Part shown: piece after piece, positions 10,435-18,393 of the stretch
How the letters are laid out: the number at the start of each line of letters is the position of its first letter
Numbering within the stretch: position 1 is the stretch's first letter
DNA from: Gordonia sp. PDNC005
GTDB taxonomy: Bacteria > Actinomycetota > Actinomycetes > Mycobacteriales > Mycobacteriaceae
Assembly: GCF_016919385.1 (NCBI RefSeq)
Contig: NZ_CP070351.1
Span: forward strand, 744,001 to 808,000
Length of the DNA stretch: 64,000 nucleotides
Direction: 5' to 3'
Position numbers and translations under genes: made by a program
The notes under the pieces: generated by a model
What the model was told of the DNA's origin: nothing
Database searches by the model: none
Seen by the model: the letters and a program-made list of their open reading frames with translations, nothing else

Positions 10435-12219
10435 ATGGGCTTGGACGACCACACGATCAACCGTCGGAGCGTGCTGGTGGGCGGCTCCGTCGCCGCGGCA
10501 GGACTCGTCGCCTCATCGCTCGCCGGTCAGGCGGGCGCGGCGCCGCGGCAGGACGCCGACGTGATCGTCGTCGGTCACGGACTCGCCGGTCTGGTCGCGG
10601 CCTCCGAACTCGCCGCCGCAGGACGGTCGGTGATCGTCGTCGACCAGGAGTCACGCTCGAATCTCGGTGGTCAGGCGCACTGGTCGCTCGGCGGACTGTT
10701 CTTCGTGAACTCGCCCGAGCAGCGTCAGTGCCAGATCCGGGACTCGATCGAACTCGCGCGTGCCGACTGGTTCGGTTCCGCCGGATTCGACCGCAAGCCG
10801 CACGACCGACTGGGAGAGGACTACTGGGCCCGCCAGTGGGCCGAGTCGTACTTGAACTTCGCCGCGGGGGAGAAGCGCAGCTGGCTCGAACGCAAGGGTG
10901 TTCGCTGGGTTCCGGTGGTCGGATGGGCCGAGCGGGGCGGCACGTCAGCGAGTGGACACGGCAATTCCGTGCCACGTTTCCACATGACACTCGGCACCGG
11001 ACCGGGTGTGGTCGAGCCGTTTCGGAACGCCGTCCTCGACGGTGAACGTCGCCGCCGGATCTCGTTCCGATTCCGCCACCGCGTCGACGAACTGATCACC
11101 GACGGCGGACGTGTCACCGGTGTGCGAGGCAAGAAACTCGCAGCGTCCAACGCCCCGCGCGGCGTCAAGTCGAACCGGACCGTCATCGGCGACTTCGAAC
11201 TCCGCGCACCGATCACCCTCGTCGCGTCCGGCGGCATCGGTGCCAACCACGAGCTGATTCGTCAGAACTGGCCGTCGCGCCTCGGCGCCCCGCCCAAGAC
11301 GATGGTCACCGGCGTCCCCGCCCACGTCGACGGCCGGATGCTCGCCATCACCGAGGCGGCAGGCGGGCGCATCGTCAATCGCGACCGCATGTGGCACTAC
11401 ACCGAGGGCCTCAAGAACCACTCGCCGATCTGGCCCGACCACGGGATCCGGGTGCTCGGCGCACCGTCGTCGATGTGGTTCGACGCCGAAGGCAACCGCT
11501 TCGACAGTCCGGCGATCCCCAGCTACGACACGCTCGAGACGCTCGCCATGATCAAGCGGACGGGCTACGACTACTCCTGGTTCGTCCTCAACAAGAAGAT
11601 CATCAGCAAGGAGTTCATCCTGTCCGGGTCGGAGCAGAACCCGGAACTGACACGCAAGGACCTGGTGGCCTACCTCGCCAGCCGTGCACTCGACGACGTC
11701 CCGAAGTCAGTGCAGAAGTTCGTCGACAAGGGCGTCGACTTCGTGCAGGCCCGGAGCGTGGACGACCTCGTGCGGAAGATGAACCGGCTTGCGGGAAGTG
11801 ATCTCGTCGACGCGGGCAAGCTGCGGGCGCAGATCGTTCAGCGCGACCGGCAGGTGCACAATCCGTTCACCAAGGACCCGGGTGTCATGGGGATTCACAA
11901 TTCGCGGAACTACTTGGGCGACAACATCGTCCGCACTGTCGAGCCGCACCCGATCCTCGACCCGGCGGCCGGCCCGCTGATCGCGATCCGGATGAACATC
12001 CTGACCCGCAAAACACTTGGCGGACTTCAGACGAATCTTTCCGGCCAGGTGATGAACGACGGCGGGACACCCGTGCCCGGCCTCTACGCCGCGGGCGAGG
12101 CGTCCGGTTTCGGCGGCGGCGGTGTGCACGGCTACAACGCGCTCGAGGGTACTTTCCTCGGCGGTTGCCTGTTCTCCGGCCGTGCCGCAGGTCGCGCCGC
12201 GGCACGCGCGACGTCGTAG
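10435..12219 (+). CDS. Tat-exported FAD-binding dehydrogenase (Rv0785-like)
   Basis: A 594-residue flavoprotein of the fumarate reductase/KstD superfamily. The N-terminus (NRRSVLVGGSVAAAGLVASS, then AGAA) looks like a twin-arginine signal peptide. The dinucleotide motif is DVIVVGHGLAGLVAASELAAA at about residues 39-60, and a C-terminal FAD motif GLYAAGEASGFGGGGVHGYN is near residue 545. GGQAHWSLGGLFF is typical of this branch. The substrate is unknown; homologues are annotated only as FAD-binding dehydrogenases. It has a strong AGGAGGAG site before the ATG and stands alone between the repeat and the AIM24 genes. Confidence 0.87.
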   Translation: MGLDDHTINRRSVLVGGSVAAAGLVASSLAGQAGAAPRQDADVIVVGHGLAGLVAASELAAAGRSVIVVDQESRSNLGGQAHWSLGGLFFVNSPEQRQCQIRDSIELARADWFGSAGFDRKPHDRLGEDYWARQWAESYLNFAAGEKRSWLERKGVRWVPVVGWAERGGTSASGHGNSVPRFHMTLGTGPGVVEPFRNAVLDGERRRRISFRFRHRVDELITDGGRVTGVRGKKLAASNAPRGVKSNRTVIGDFELRAPITLVASGGIGANHELIRQNWPSRLGAPPKTMVTGVPAHVDGRMLAITEAAGGRIVNRDRMWHYTEGLKNHSPIWPDHGIRVLGAPSSMWFDAEGNRFDSPAIPSYDTLETLAMIKRTGYDYSWFVLNKKIISKEFILSGSEQNPELTRKDLVAYLASRALDDVPKSVQKFVDKGVDFVQARSVDDLVRKMNRLAGSDLVDAGKLRAQIVQRDRQVHNPFTKDPGVMGIHNSRNYLGDNIVRTVEPHPILDPAAGPLIAIRMNILTRKTLGGLQTNLSGQVMNDGGTPVPGLYAAGEASGFGGGGVHGYNALEGTFLGGCLFSGRAAGRAAARATS

Positions 12220-12308
12220 GCGCTCCGGCCGATCATCCACCCGGCTGACAAGACCGCGCGGAGGCGATACTGTCTTGTCCTCTGGTCGTCGCAGGTAAGG
12301 ACAGGATC

Positions 12309-12929
12309 TTGCAACTCGTCTCGAAGACGAAGCGGGTAGTCGAAGCGCATCTCAACAACAGTTCGATCCGTGCATTGAGCGGGTCGATGGTGGCGTTCGA
12401 AGGGCAGGTGTCCTTCAAGTCCGCTGGTTTCGGGGGCGGCGAAGGACTGGTCGCGGGAATCAAGAAGAAGGCGACCGGTGAAGGACTGTCGCTGATGGAG
12501 GCGTCCGGGACGGGCATCGTGTACCTCGCGCAGGACGCTGCCAACGTGACCGTTCTCGACCTGAACGGCGAAACCCTGCAGGTGGAGGCGTCGCAGCTGC
12601 TCGCGCTGACGCAGAACCTCACCACCAACGTCACCTTCGCCGGTGTGCGGGGCGGTGCTTCGGGGCAGGGTCTGTTCACCACGACGGTCACCGGTCAGGG
12701 GCAGGTGGCGCTGCTGTCGCAGGGCGGCCCACTCATCCACCTGGAAGTGTCGCCGCAGTTCCCGCTCGTCGTCGACCCCGATGCGTTCGTGTGCGCCAAG
12801 GGAGCGCTGTCGCAGTCGTTCGTGACCGACGTGTCGTGGCGGAACGTGGTCGGACAAGGCAACGGGGAAGCCTTCTCCCTCCGCTGGGACGGCACGGGCG
12901 TCGTCTCCATTCAGCCGGCCGAGCGATAG
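12309..12929 (+). CDS. AIM24 family protein, first of three
   Basis: A 206-residue protein of the AIM24 (DUF124) family, a beta-rich fold. Recognisable segments are MVAFEGQVSFKS, GEGLSLMEASGTGIVYLAQ, the late VDPDAFVCAKGALSQS and the ending GTGVVSIQPAE. The start is TTG behind AAGGACAGGA; no in-frame ATG or GTG fits better. It is followed at 9 bp by a second AIM24 gene and then a third. In yeast the name-giving protein affects mitochondrial architecture; the bacterial role is unknown. Confidence 0.85.
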   Translation: MQLVSKTKRVVEAHLNNSSIRALSGSMVAFEGQVSFKSAGFGGGEGLVAGIKKKATGEGLSLMEASGTGIVYLAQDAANVTVLDLNGETLQVEASQLLALTQNLTTNVTFAGVRGGASGQGLFTTTVTGQGQVALLSQGGPLIHLEVSPQFPLVVDPDAFVCAKGALSQSFVTDVSWRNVVGQGNGEAFSLRWDGTGVVSIQPAER

Positions 12930-12938
12930 GAGACGGAC

Positions 12939-13631
12939 ATGTTCACCAAGGTCAACAACAAGGTCGTGTCCGTGAACCTCGCGCAGGCTGGACCGATCGT
13001 GGCCCGCCGCGGGGCGATGCTGTTCTACACCGGCAACGTGCTGTTCCAGCCGCACCAGATCCCCGGATCGGGCGGCATGGGCGCGATGAGCGGCATGGTC
13101 GGGATGGCGGGCCGCATGATGCAGGGCGAGCACGAGACGACGATGATCGCCCAGGGCGACGGCACCGTCCACTACGGTTTTCGAGGTCTTGAAGTCGAGA
13201 TCGTCGACCTGTCCGGTGGCGGAGAACTGCGCGTCGAGGCGTCCAGGCTGCTCGCCCATACCCAGGGTCTGCAGGCGTCTGTGGTGTCGACGTCGGCCCA
13301 GTCCGGCGGAGGCGGTGGCGGACTTCGCGGTGCACTGCGGTCAGCGGCGAGCGGTGTCGCCACCGGCCAGGGGATGTTCACCACGCAACTCATCGGCATG
13401 GGATCGGCCGTGATCCTCGGCCACGGCGGGTTCATCGCGCTGCAGGTGGCGCCGAACCGGCCCATCACCGTCGACCCGCAAGCGTTCGCCGCATCTGTCG
13501 GCCAGATCCAGACCAGCCTCCGCTCGACGGTCAGCTTCCGCAACATGGGACGCACCGGCGGCGAGGGATTCCAACTCGACTGCACCGGACAGGGTGTGGT
13601 CTACGTGCAAGCATCGGAGCAACGGCTGTGA
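12939..13631 (+). CDS. AIM24 family protein, second of three
   Basis: A 230-residue AIM24 protein aligning with its neighbour: MLFYTGNVLFQPHQ, a Gly/Met-rich loop at about residues 45-65 (GSGGMGAMSGMVGMAGRMM), FRGLEVEIVDLSGGGELRVEA, and the ending GQGVVYVQASE. A second glycine-rich loop (SGGGGGGLRGAL, about 126-138) is longer than in the first protein. It has an ATG start behind AGGAGACGG. Its stop overlaps the start of the third gene by 4 nt (GTGA). Confidence 0.85.
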   Translation: MFTKVNNKVVSVNLAQAGPIVARRGAMLFYTGNVLFQPHQIPGSGGMGAMSGMVGMAGRMMQGEHETTMIAQGDGTVHYGFRGLEVEIVDLSGGGELRVEASRLLAHTQGLQASVVSTSAQSGGGGGGLRGALRSAASGVATGQGMFTTQLIGMGSAVILGHGGFIALQVAPNRPITVDPQAFAASVGQIQTSLRSTVSFRNMGRTGGEGFQLDCTGQGVVYVQASEQRL

Positions 13632-14392
13632 CACAGGTGAACACGGTGTGGAATCCGCACACTCTGCCGTCCGACGACAACGTTCCGGACAACAAGTACT
13701 CGTTCTGCATCGACCTCACCACACCGTGGTTCATGTCGAAGGGCGCGATGATCGCCTACTACGGGCAGGTCAACTTCACATCCCTGCAGCGCGGTCTGCA
13801 GGCGGGCCTGCTGCACATGGTGGCGCAGCAGTTCTCCGCGCCGCTCTACTTGAGCGACTACGTCGTGGCCGAAGGCCAGGGCAAGGTGATCATCGGCGAC
13901 CGCGGATACGAGATCAACTCGTACGACCTCGAAGACAACGGCAATCTGACGATTCGAGCGGCGAACCTCCTGGCGTTCGAACCGACACTCGCGCTCAAGC
14001 AGTCCATCGTGCCGGGGTTCCTCACCCTGATCGGAACCGGTCGATTCCTGGCGTCGTCGAACGGCAGCGTCATGTTCGTCGAACCGCCGGTCCGAGTGGA
14101 CCCGGAGGCCCTCGTCGGATGGGCCGACTGCCCGTCGCCCAGCCATCACTACGACCAGGCGTGGGTCACCGACATGCTCGGCGCGGCCGCCTCGCGTATG
14201 GGGGTGCGGTCGGGTGAGGAGCAACAGTTCGATTTCACCGGGGCGGGCACCGTTCTGGTTCAGTCGAGCGAGAAGGTGATCGACGACAGCGCCGTGGTCC
14301 GCAGCATCACCGGTCAGTTGCCCGGCGTGTCCGCGCCGGGTCTCCAGCAGATCAACGCGCACATCCAGGCGCAGATGCAGCAACACCAGTAG
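13628..14392 (+). CDS. AIM24 family protein, third of three
   Basis: A 254-residue AIM24 protein, the longest of the set. It has MIAYYGQVNFTSLQRG, EGQGKVIIGDRGYEINSY, VDPEALVGWADCPSPSHH and the ending GAGTVLVQSSEKV, then a Gln/His-rich tail. The GTG start overlaps the preceding stop, so the three proteins are probably made together and may form a hetero-oligomer (inference). The three are clearly diverged, so they are not a recent triplication. Confidence 0.83.
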   Translation: MTQVNTVWNPHTLPSDDNVPDNKYSFCIDLTTPWFMSKGAMIAYYGQVNFTSLQRGLQAGLLHMVAQQFSAPLYLSDYVVAEGQGKVIIGDRGYEINSYDLEDNGNLTIRAANLLAFEPTLALKQSIVPGFLTLIGTGRFLASSNGSVMFVEPPVRVDPEALVGWADCPSPSHHYDQAWVTDMLGAAASRMGVRSGEEQQFDFTGAGTVLVQSSEKVIDDSAVVRSITGQLPGVSAPGLQQINAHIQAQMQQHQ

Positions 14393-14433
14393 GCGCGCAC
14401 GGTCGTCGGCGCGAATGTGTTACCGTCGGAGCC

Positions 14434-14502
14434 ATGTCGACGACCGCCTATTGGCGCTTTTTTATGCAGGCTCCGGGAGAGCCTGCGATGAAGCGTCGAT
14501 AA
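14434..14502 (+). CDS. Leader peptide with aromatic codon cluster, upstream of DAHP synthase
   Basis: A 22-codon reading frame (ATG to TAA) encodes a peptide with YWRFF at residues 6-10 (TAT TGG CGC TTT TTT), so Tyr, Trp and two Phe codons fall within five positions. The ATG lies 7 nt after a TACCGT -10-like hexamer (14421-14426), which fits a leaderless transcript; GGAG also lies just before it. It ends 141 nt before the DAHP synthase start and overlaps alternative hairpins. All three aromatic end products of the pathway are represented, the mark of an attenuation leader. Confidence 0.78.
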   Translation: MSTTAYWRFFMQAPGEPAMKRR

Positions 14503-14570
14503 CGCACGTCGTACATCCCGGAGCCTGAAGCAGTGACCATCATGGGTCGCTGCTTCTTCTCGTTCCGGGA
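14467..14570 (+). promoter_or_regulatory. Candidate ribosome-mediated attenuator of DAHP synthase
   Basis: Segment 1 (14467-14478, CAGGCTCCGGGA) can pair with segment 2 (14479-14485, GAGCCTG; 7 bp) or with segment 3 (14516-14527, TCCCGGAGCCTG; 12 bp perfect). Segment 3 overlaps a second hairpin: GAAGCAGTGACC (14527-14538) with GGTCGCTGCTTC (14545-14556), one G-U pair, followed by TTCTCGTT, and extended by TCCCGGA with TCCGGGA (14564-14570). These mutually exclusive pairings next to the YWRFF codons suggest that ribosome stalling picks the fold. Whether control acts on transcription or translation is not clear, because the T-run is poor. Confidence 0.72.
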
Positions 14571-14642
14571 TGAGATGCGCGCCGCAGGGTGTTGACCGGG
14601 ACGGCCACCCCTCACCTGCGTCAGCGCCCCGAAAGGCACATC

Positions 14643-15722
14643 GTGACCATCACGTCCGACATCAGCTCGACCACCTCCGACCGTCGGGTCACCGCGTTCT
14701 CGCCGATCCCGTCCCCCGAGACGCTGCGCAGCGAACTGCCGTTGACTTCGCGACGCGCCGAAGCCGTCCAACGCGACCGCGACGAGATCGCCGCGATCCT
14801 CGCAGGCCGTGACGACCGGCTGATCGTCGTCGTCGGCCCCTGCTCCGTTCACGACCCGGTCGCTGCTCTGGACTACGCCCGCCGTCTTGCACCGCTGGCC
14901 GTCGAGTACGCCGACACCCTCAAGATCGTGATGCGCGTGTACTTCGAGAAGCCTCGCACCACCGTCGGGTGGAAGGGCCTCATCAACGACCCCGGGATGG
15001 ACTCCTCCTACGACGTGGAACGCGGTCTGCGCACCGCACGCGCGCTGCTGCTCGACGTCATCGACCTCGGGCTTCCGGTCGGCTGTGAGTTCCTCGAACC
15101 GACGAGCCCCCAGTACATCGCCGACACCGTCGCATGGGGTGCGATCGGAGCGCGCACGACCGAATCGCAGGTCCACCGCCAATTGGCGTCCGGGCTGTCG
15201 ATGCCCATCGGCTTCAAGAACGGCACCGACGGCAACGTCCAGGTCGCGATCGACGGTGTGTCGGCGGCGTCCGCCGAGCACGTGTTCTTCGGAGTCGACG
15301 ACTTCGGTCGTGGAGCCGTCGTCCAGACCGCGGGCAATGAGGACTGCCACATCATCCTGCGTGGTGGCACCCCGGGGCCGAACTACGACGCCGACTCGGT
15401 GAGCTCCGCCGTTGCGGCGCTGACGCAGGCGGGCAAGTCGCCGAAGGTGATGGTCGACTGTTCGCATGCCAACTCGGCCAAGGACCACGAGCGCCAGGCC
15501 GTCGTCGCCGTCGAGGTGGCCGAGGAGTTCGCCGCGCGGCGACGCGCCGGGGAGCCGGTGCAGCTGTCGGGCGTGATGCTCGAGAGCTTCCTCGTCCCCG
15601 GCGCGCAGAGCCTCGGCGGCGACCTCGTCTACGGGCAGTCAGTCACGGACAAGTGCATGGGGTGGGACGCCAGCGTCGACGTGCTCGCCGCCCTCCACAA
15701 CGCTGCTCACGTCGGCCGCTGA
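14643..15722 (+). CDS. aroG: 3-deoxy-7-phosphoheptulonate (DAHP) synthase, AroFGH type I
   Basis: A 359-residue type I DAHP synthase. It condenses phosphoenolpyruvate with erythrose 4-phosphate, the first committed step to Phe, Tyr and Trp. Conserved elements are VVVGPCSVHDP (about residue 63), MRVYFEKPRTTVGWKG, GARTTESQVHR, IGFKNGTDGN, the metal-binding cysteine in GPCS and VDCSHANS. The GTG at 14643 with GAAAGG just upstream fits the family length; an in-frame ATG at 14589 would add 18 unrelated residues. It is preceded by the leader peptide and attenuator. The symbol aroG follows the family; aroF or aroH would be equally fair. Confidence 0.93.
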   Translation: MTITSDISSTTSDRRVTAFSPIPSPETLRSELPLTSRRAEAVQRDRDEIAAILAGRDDRLIVVVGPCSVHDPVAALDYARRLAPLAVEYADTLKIVMRVYFEKPRTTVGWKGLINDPGMDSSYDVERGLRTARALLLDVIDLGLPVGCEFLEPTSPQYIADTVAWGAIGARTTESQVHRQLASGLSMPIGFKNGTDGNVQVAIDGVSAASAEHVFFGVDDFGRGAVVQTAGNEDCHIILRGGTPGPNYDADSVSSAVAALTQAGKSPKVMVDCSHANSAKDHERQAVVAVEVAEEFAARRRAGEPVQLSGVMLESFLVPGAQSLGGDLVYGQSVTDKCMGWDASVDVLAALHNAAHVGR

Positions 15723-17051
15723 CTGGCCGTCGTCTCCCGGACGACGTCGTGACCTGACGAATGTCGACACGACATCAACCACGACGAACACCAGTAACGG
15801 CCATCCGAGGAGCGGGACGAACCAGCCGACGGCGATCGCGATCGCGATCAACCCGACGCTGACCGGCCACGGCGCGGCCCGCAGGCCACCTGCTGCGGGC
15901 GCGCGCCGATTCCGGCGCTGCCACCACGCTCGATAACCGAGCACGATCATCGCCACGAGCGCCGCGGCGAGGAGGAACAGCACGATCTGGTTGGCGACGC
16001 CGAACAGCAGCCCCATGTGGAGTGCGATGGCGAGGTTCGACGCCCGAGCGGCCAGCGGCCAGTCGGCGAATCGGTTCTCACTCACCACGCGGTCGGACGC
16101 CGGATCGACGGCGACCGTGTCGGGAGAGAACTGCCACGGGCGTCGGACTTCGGCGACGGTGTACGCGGTGTCCGCCTCTGCGGGCAGTGTCACCTCGATT
16201 CCCGAGTCGATGCCGACTGATCGTGCAAGGGCGACGGCGGCGTCGACCTGGGCGACGGCGCCCGAGGTATCACCCGAGGCGACGGGGGAGCCGTGCCCTG
16301 CGTGTTCGCCGCCGCTGGGCGCTGACGTGCTGCCGGACAGTGAGGTGTCGGTCGCGGGTGTGGTCCAGCTCAGTGCGGTGCGCAGGTCGGAGACGTTCTG
16401 TCCGGCGTACGTCGACCAGGTGAGGCCGGTCGCCGACAAGAAGACCAGGCCGACGGAGATCCACATACCGATCACTGCGTGCCGATGCACGGTGCGGGTG
16501 CGTCCGGCGCCGACTCGTCGTCTGGCCTTGCGAGTTCGGGCGAACCAGATTCCGAGTCCGGCGAGCACGATCACCCAGAGCCACGACGCGGCGAGTTCGC
16601 TGTAGAGCCGCCCCGGTTCGCCGAGGTGAAGGTCGCGATGCAGCCGGTCGAGCCACTGCCGCATCGGAAGGGCGTTCGAACTGCCGTACACGGGCAGTTC
16701 GCCGCGGGTTTCGAGGGTCACCGGGTCGACGAACACCGCGAGTCGCTCCGAGTCGCCGAGTGTCGGGTCGGCGAACAGTACCTGGGTGGTGTCACCCGAT
16801 TCGGCGGGAGGACGCACTGCGGAGACCTGCAGGTCCGGGCGAGTCTTCTGGGCGGCCCCGATCTGGTCGGCCAAGGACTGCGTCACGCCGACCGAGTCGG
16901 TGTGCAGTTCATGGCGGTAGACGACGTTCTCAACCGACGGTGCGAGCGCGTACAGCGCTCCCGTCACCGCGGCTATCAGCAGGAACGGTGCGACAAGCAC
17001 GCCTGCGTAGAAGTGGATCCGGTGGAGTATCCGGACGAGCGAAGATTTCAT
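15639..17051 (-). CDS. PepSY-associated multi-pass membrane protein
   Basis: A 470-residue protein of the PepSY-TM (PiuB/YerB-like) family. The start MKSSLVRILHRIHFYAGVLV is typical, with the N-terminal helix and conserved H near residue 13; RLHRDLHLGEPGRLYSELAA (about 135-155) is the PepSY_TM hallmark. Four or more transmembrane helices flank two extracytoplasmic PepSY-like regions. A His/Gly segment (GGEHAGHGSP, about 243) may bind metal. The family is linked to iron-siderophore reduction or copper handling. Its 3' end overlaps the 3' end of aroG by 84 bp. It lies 84 bp downstream of a small membrane-protein gene. Confidence 0.82.
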   Translation of the reverse strand: MKSSLVRILHRIHFYAGVLVAPFLLIAAVTGALYALAPSVENVVYRHELHTDSVGVTQSLADQIGAAQKTRPDLQVSAVRPPAESGDTTQVLFADPTLGDSERLAVFVDPVTLETRGELPVYGSSNALPMRQWLDRLHRDLHLGEPGRLYSELAASWLWVIVLAGLGIWFARTRKARRRVGAGRTRTVHRHAVIGMWISVGLVFLSATGLTWSTYAGQNVSDLRTALSWTTPATDTSLSGSTSAPSGGEHAGHGSPVASGDTSGAVAQVDAAVALARSVGIDSGIEVTLPAEADTAYTVAEVRRPWQFSPDTVAVDPASDRVVSENRFADWPLAARASNLAIALHMGLLFGVANQIVLFLLAAALVAMIVLGYRAWWQRRNRRAPAAGGLRAAPWPVSVGLIAIAIAVGWFVPLLGWPLLVFVVVDVVSTFVRSRRRPGDDGQSAADVSSVVEGGEHVDAGVPPHALVRD

Positions 17052-17135
17052 GTCTGCCTCTCGGGCACGAAGGAGTCGTCGTCGTACCGGCGTGCACGAG
17101 AGATGCACGTCGGTACGGCGAGAAGGTGATGAGGA

Positions 17136-17633
17136 CTACTTCAGCGAGAGGGGAGGGCCGCGAAGTCCGACGGACCCGAACAACAGGAGAGCGGCGGGCG
17201 CCTCTGTGCGGCTTCGAGGGGCAGGCGCCACTCGGCGTGACGGGACCGCAACGAACGGCACGGGAGTCGAGACCCGGCGAACTGCACATGCGACGGCGTC
17301 GTACGTCGCGATCAGTGCGAGCGCAACAAGTGTCCCGACGCCGTGGGCCACCGCCATCGACGGGCTCCACAAGTCGTGGTGGTGCCCGGTGAGGACAACC
17401 AAGAGGATGTGGACAACGCCCTGGCCTGCGAGAAGTGCAGGAAGCGTAGGCAGTCGCGGGGCGGCGCCGACGACGGCGCCGATCACCACCGCGGCGGCTG
17501 CGACGATCATCAGCGTGTCCGTCGACGGGAGCATTCCCTGCGCCAGACCGTGCGCGGCGATCGCGGTCAGCGCCGATGCTCCACCCACGACGCCGCCGCG
17601 CATGCGCGAGGGGGCGGCGATTCCGGTGGACAC
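17136..17633 (-). CDS. Four-helix membrane protein upstream of the PepSY gene
   Basis: A 165-residue protein with about four transmembrane helices between residues 15 and 115. HGLAQGM sits near residue 28 and the His cluster VLTGHHHDLWSPSMAVAHG near residues 80-98, followed by a basic, proline-rich tail. I do not recognise the family. Similar small histidine-containing membrane proteins occur beside PepSY/CopC-type genes in related actinobacteria, so a metal-related role together with the downstream gene is plausible but unproven. The ATG at 17633 lacks a strong ribosome site. Confidence 0.65.
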   Translation of the reverse strand: MSTGIAAPSRMRGGVVGGASALTAIAAHGLAQGMLPSTDTLMIVAAAAVVIGAVVGAAPRLPTLPALLAGQGVVHILLVVLTGHHHDLWSPSMAVAHGVGTLVALALIATYDAVACAVRRVSTPVPFVAVPSRRVAPAPRSRTEAPAALLLFGSVGLRGPPLSLK

Positions 17634-17664
17634 AGGCGGTGACTCTACGGCAGGAGGGCCGCGG

Positions 17665-18333
17665 TCAGTTCAGGACTACCAACCAGACCGCGATGTAGTG
17701 CAGAAGCGCCGCGAGAGCTGTGCAGGCGTGGAACACCTCGTGGTGGCCGAACACTCCCGGCCACGGGTCGGGCCAGCGTAGTGCAAAGAGCACCCCACCG
17801 ACGCTGTAGAGGACGCCGCCGACTGCCAGCAACACCAGGACGGCGACGCCCGCGGTGCTGACCAGTGCGGGTGCGACGAAGATGATGACCCATCCGAGCG
17901 CGATGTACAGGATCACTCCCAGCCAGCGAGGCGACGTGGGCCAAAGCATCTTCAGCGTGACGCCTGCGAGGGCTCCCGCCCAGACGCCGCCGAGTATCCA
18001 CCACCGAGTAGGGGCGTCGAGAGCCATCATGCAGAAGGGCGTGTACGTGCCCGCGATGAAGACGAAGATCATCGAGTGGTCGGCACGTTTCATGGCGATC
18101 CGCGCCTGCGGGGTCGTCCAGTGCACGCGGTGGTAGACGGTGCTGACCGTGAACAGTCCGCAGATCGTGACGACGTACACGACCACCGACAGGACGTCAT
18201 TCGCGTCGCGGTGAATGGCGGTTCCGGCGATGAGGATGACTCCGATCGCCGCGGCGACTACGGCGGAGTACGTGTGGATCACGCCGCGCAGGGTCGGTTT
18301 CACGGCCTGCACCTCGGAGGGAGTATCGATCAT
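17665..18333 (-). CDS. Hemolysin III / TrhA family membrane protein
   Basis: A 222-residue, seven-helix member of the PAQR/hemolysin III family. Diagnostic residues are the early E-x-x-H-like region (RGVIHTYSAV), STVYHRVHW with the conserved S-x3-H near residue 64-69, MKRADHSMIFVFIAGTYTP and the C-terminal HEVFHACTALAALLHYIA. Despite the name, these proteins act in membrane energetics or fluidity and need not be toxins. It is like Rv1085c in position and divergent from the Z-isoprenyl synthase gene, with 60 bp between them. Confidence 0.9.
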   Translation of the reverse strand: MIDTPSEVQAVKPTLRGVIHTYSAVVAAAIGVILIAGTAIHRDANDVLSVVVYVVTICGLFTVSTVYHRVHWTTPQARIAMKRADHSMIFVFIAGTYTPFCMMALDAPTRWWILGGVWAGALAGVTLKMLWPTSPRWLGVILYIALGWVIIFVAPALVSTAGVAVLVLLAVGGVLYSVGGVLFALRWPDPWPGVFGHHEVFHACTALAALLHYIAVWLVVLN

Positions 18334-18393
18334 GGAACCTACGCTACCGTAAGTTTCGCGCCGGTAACTTGTTCGCCGAGTAACATCGCGGCT

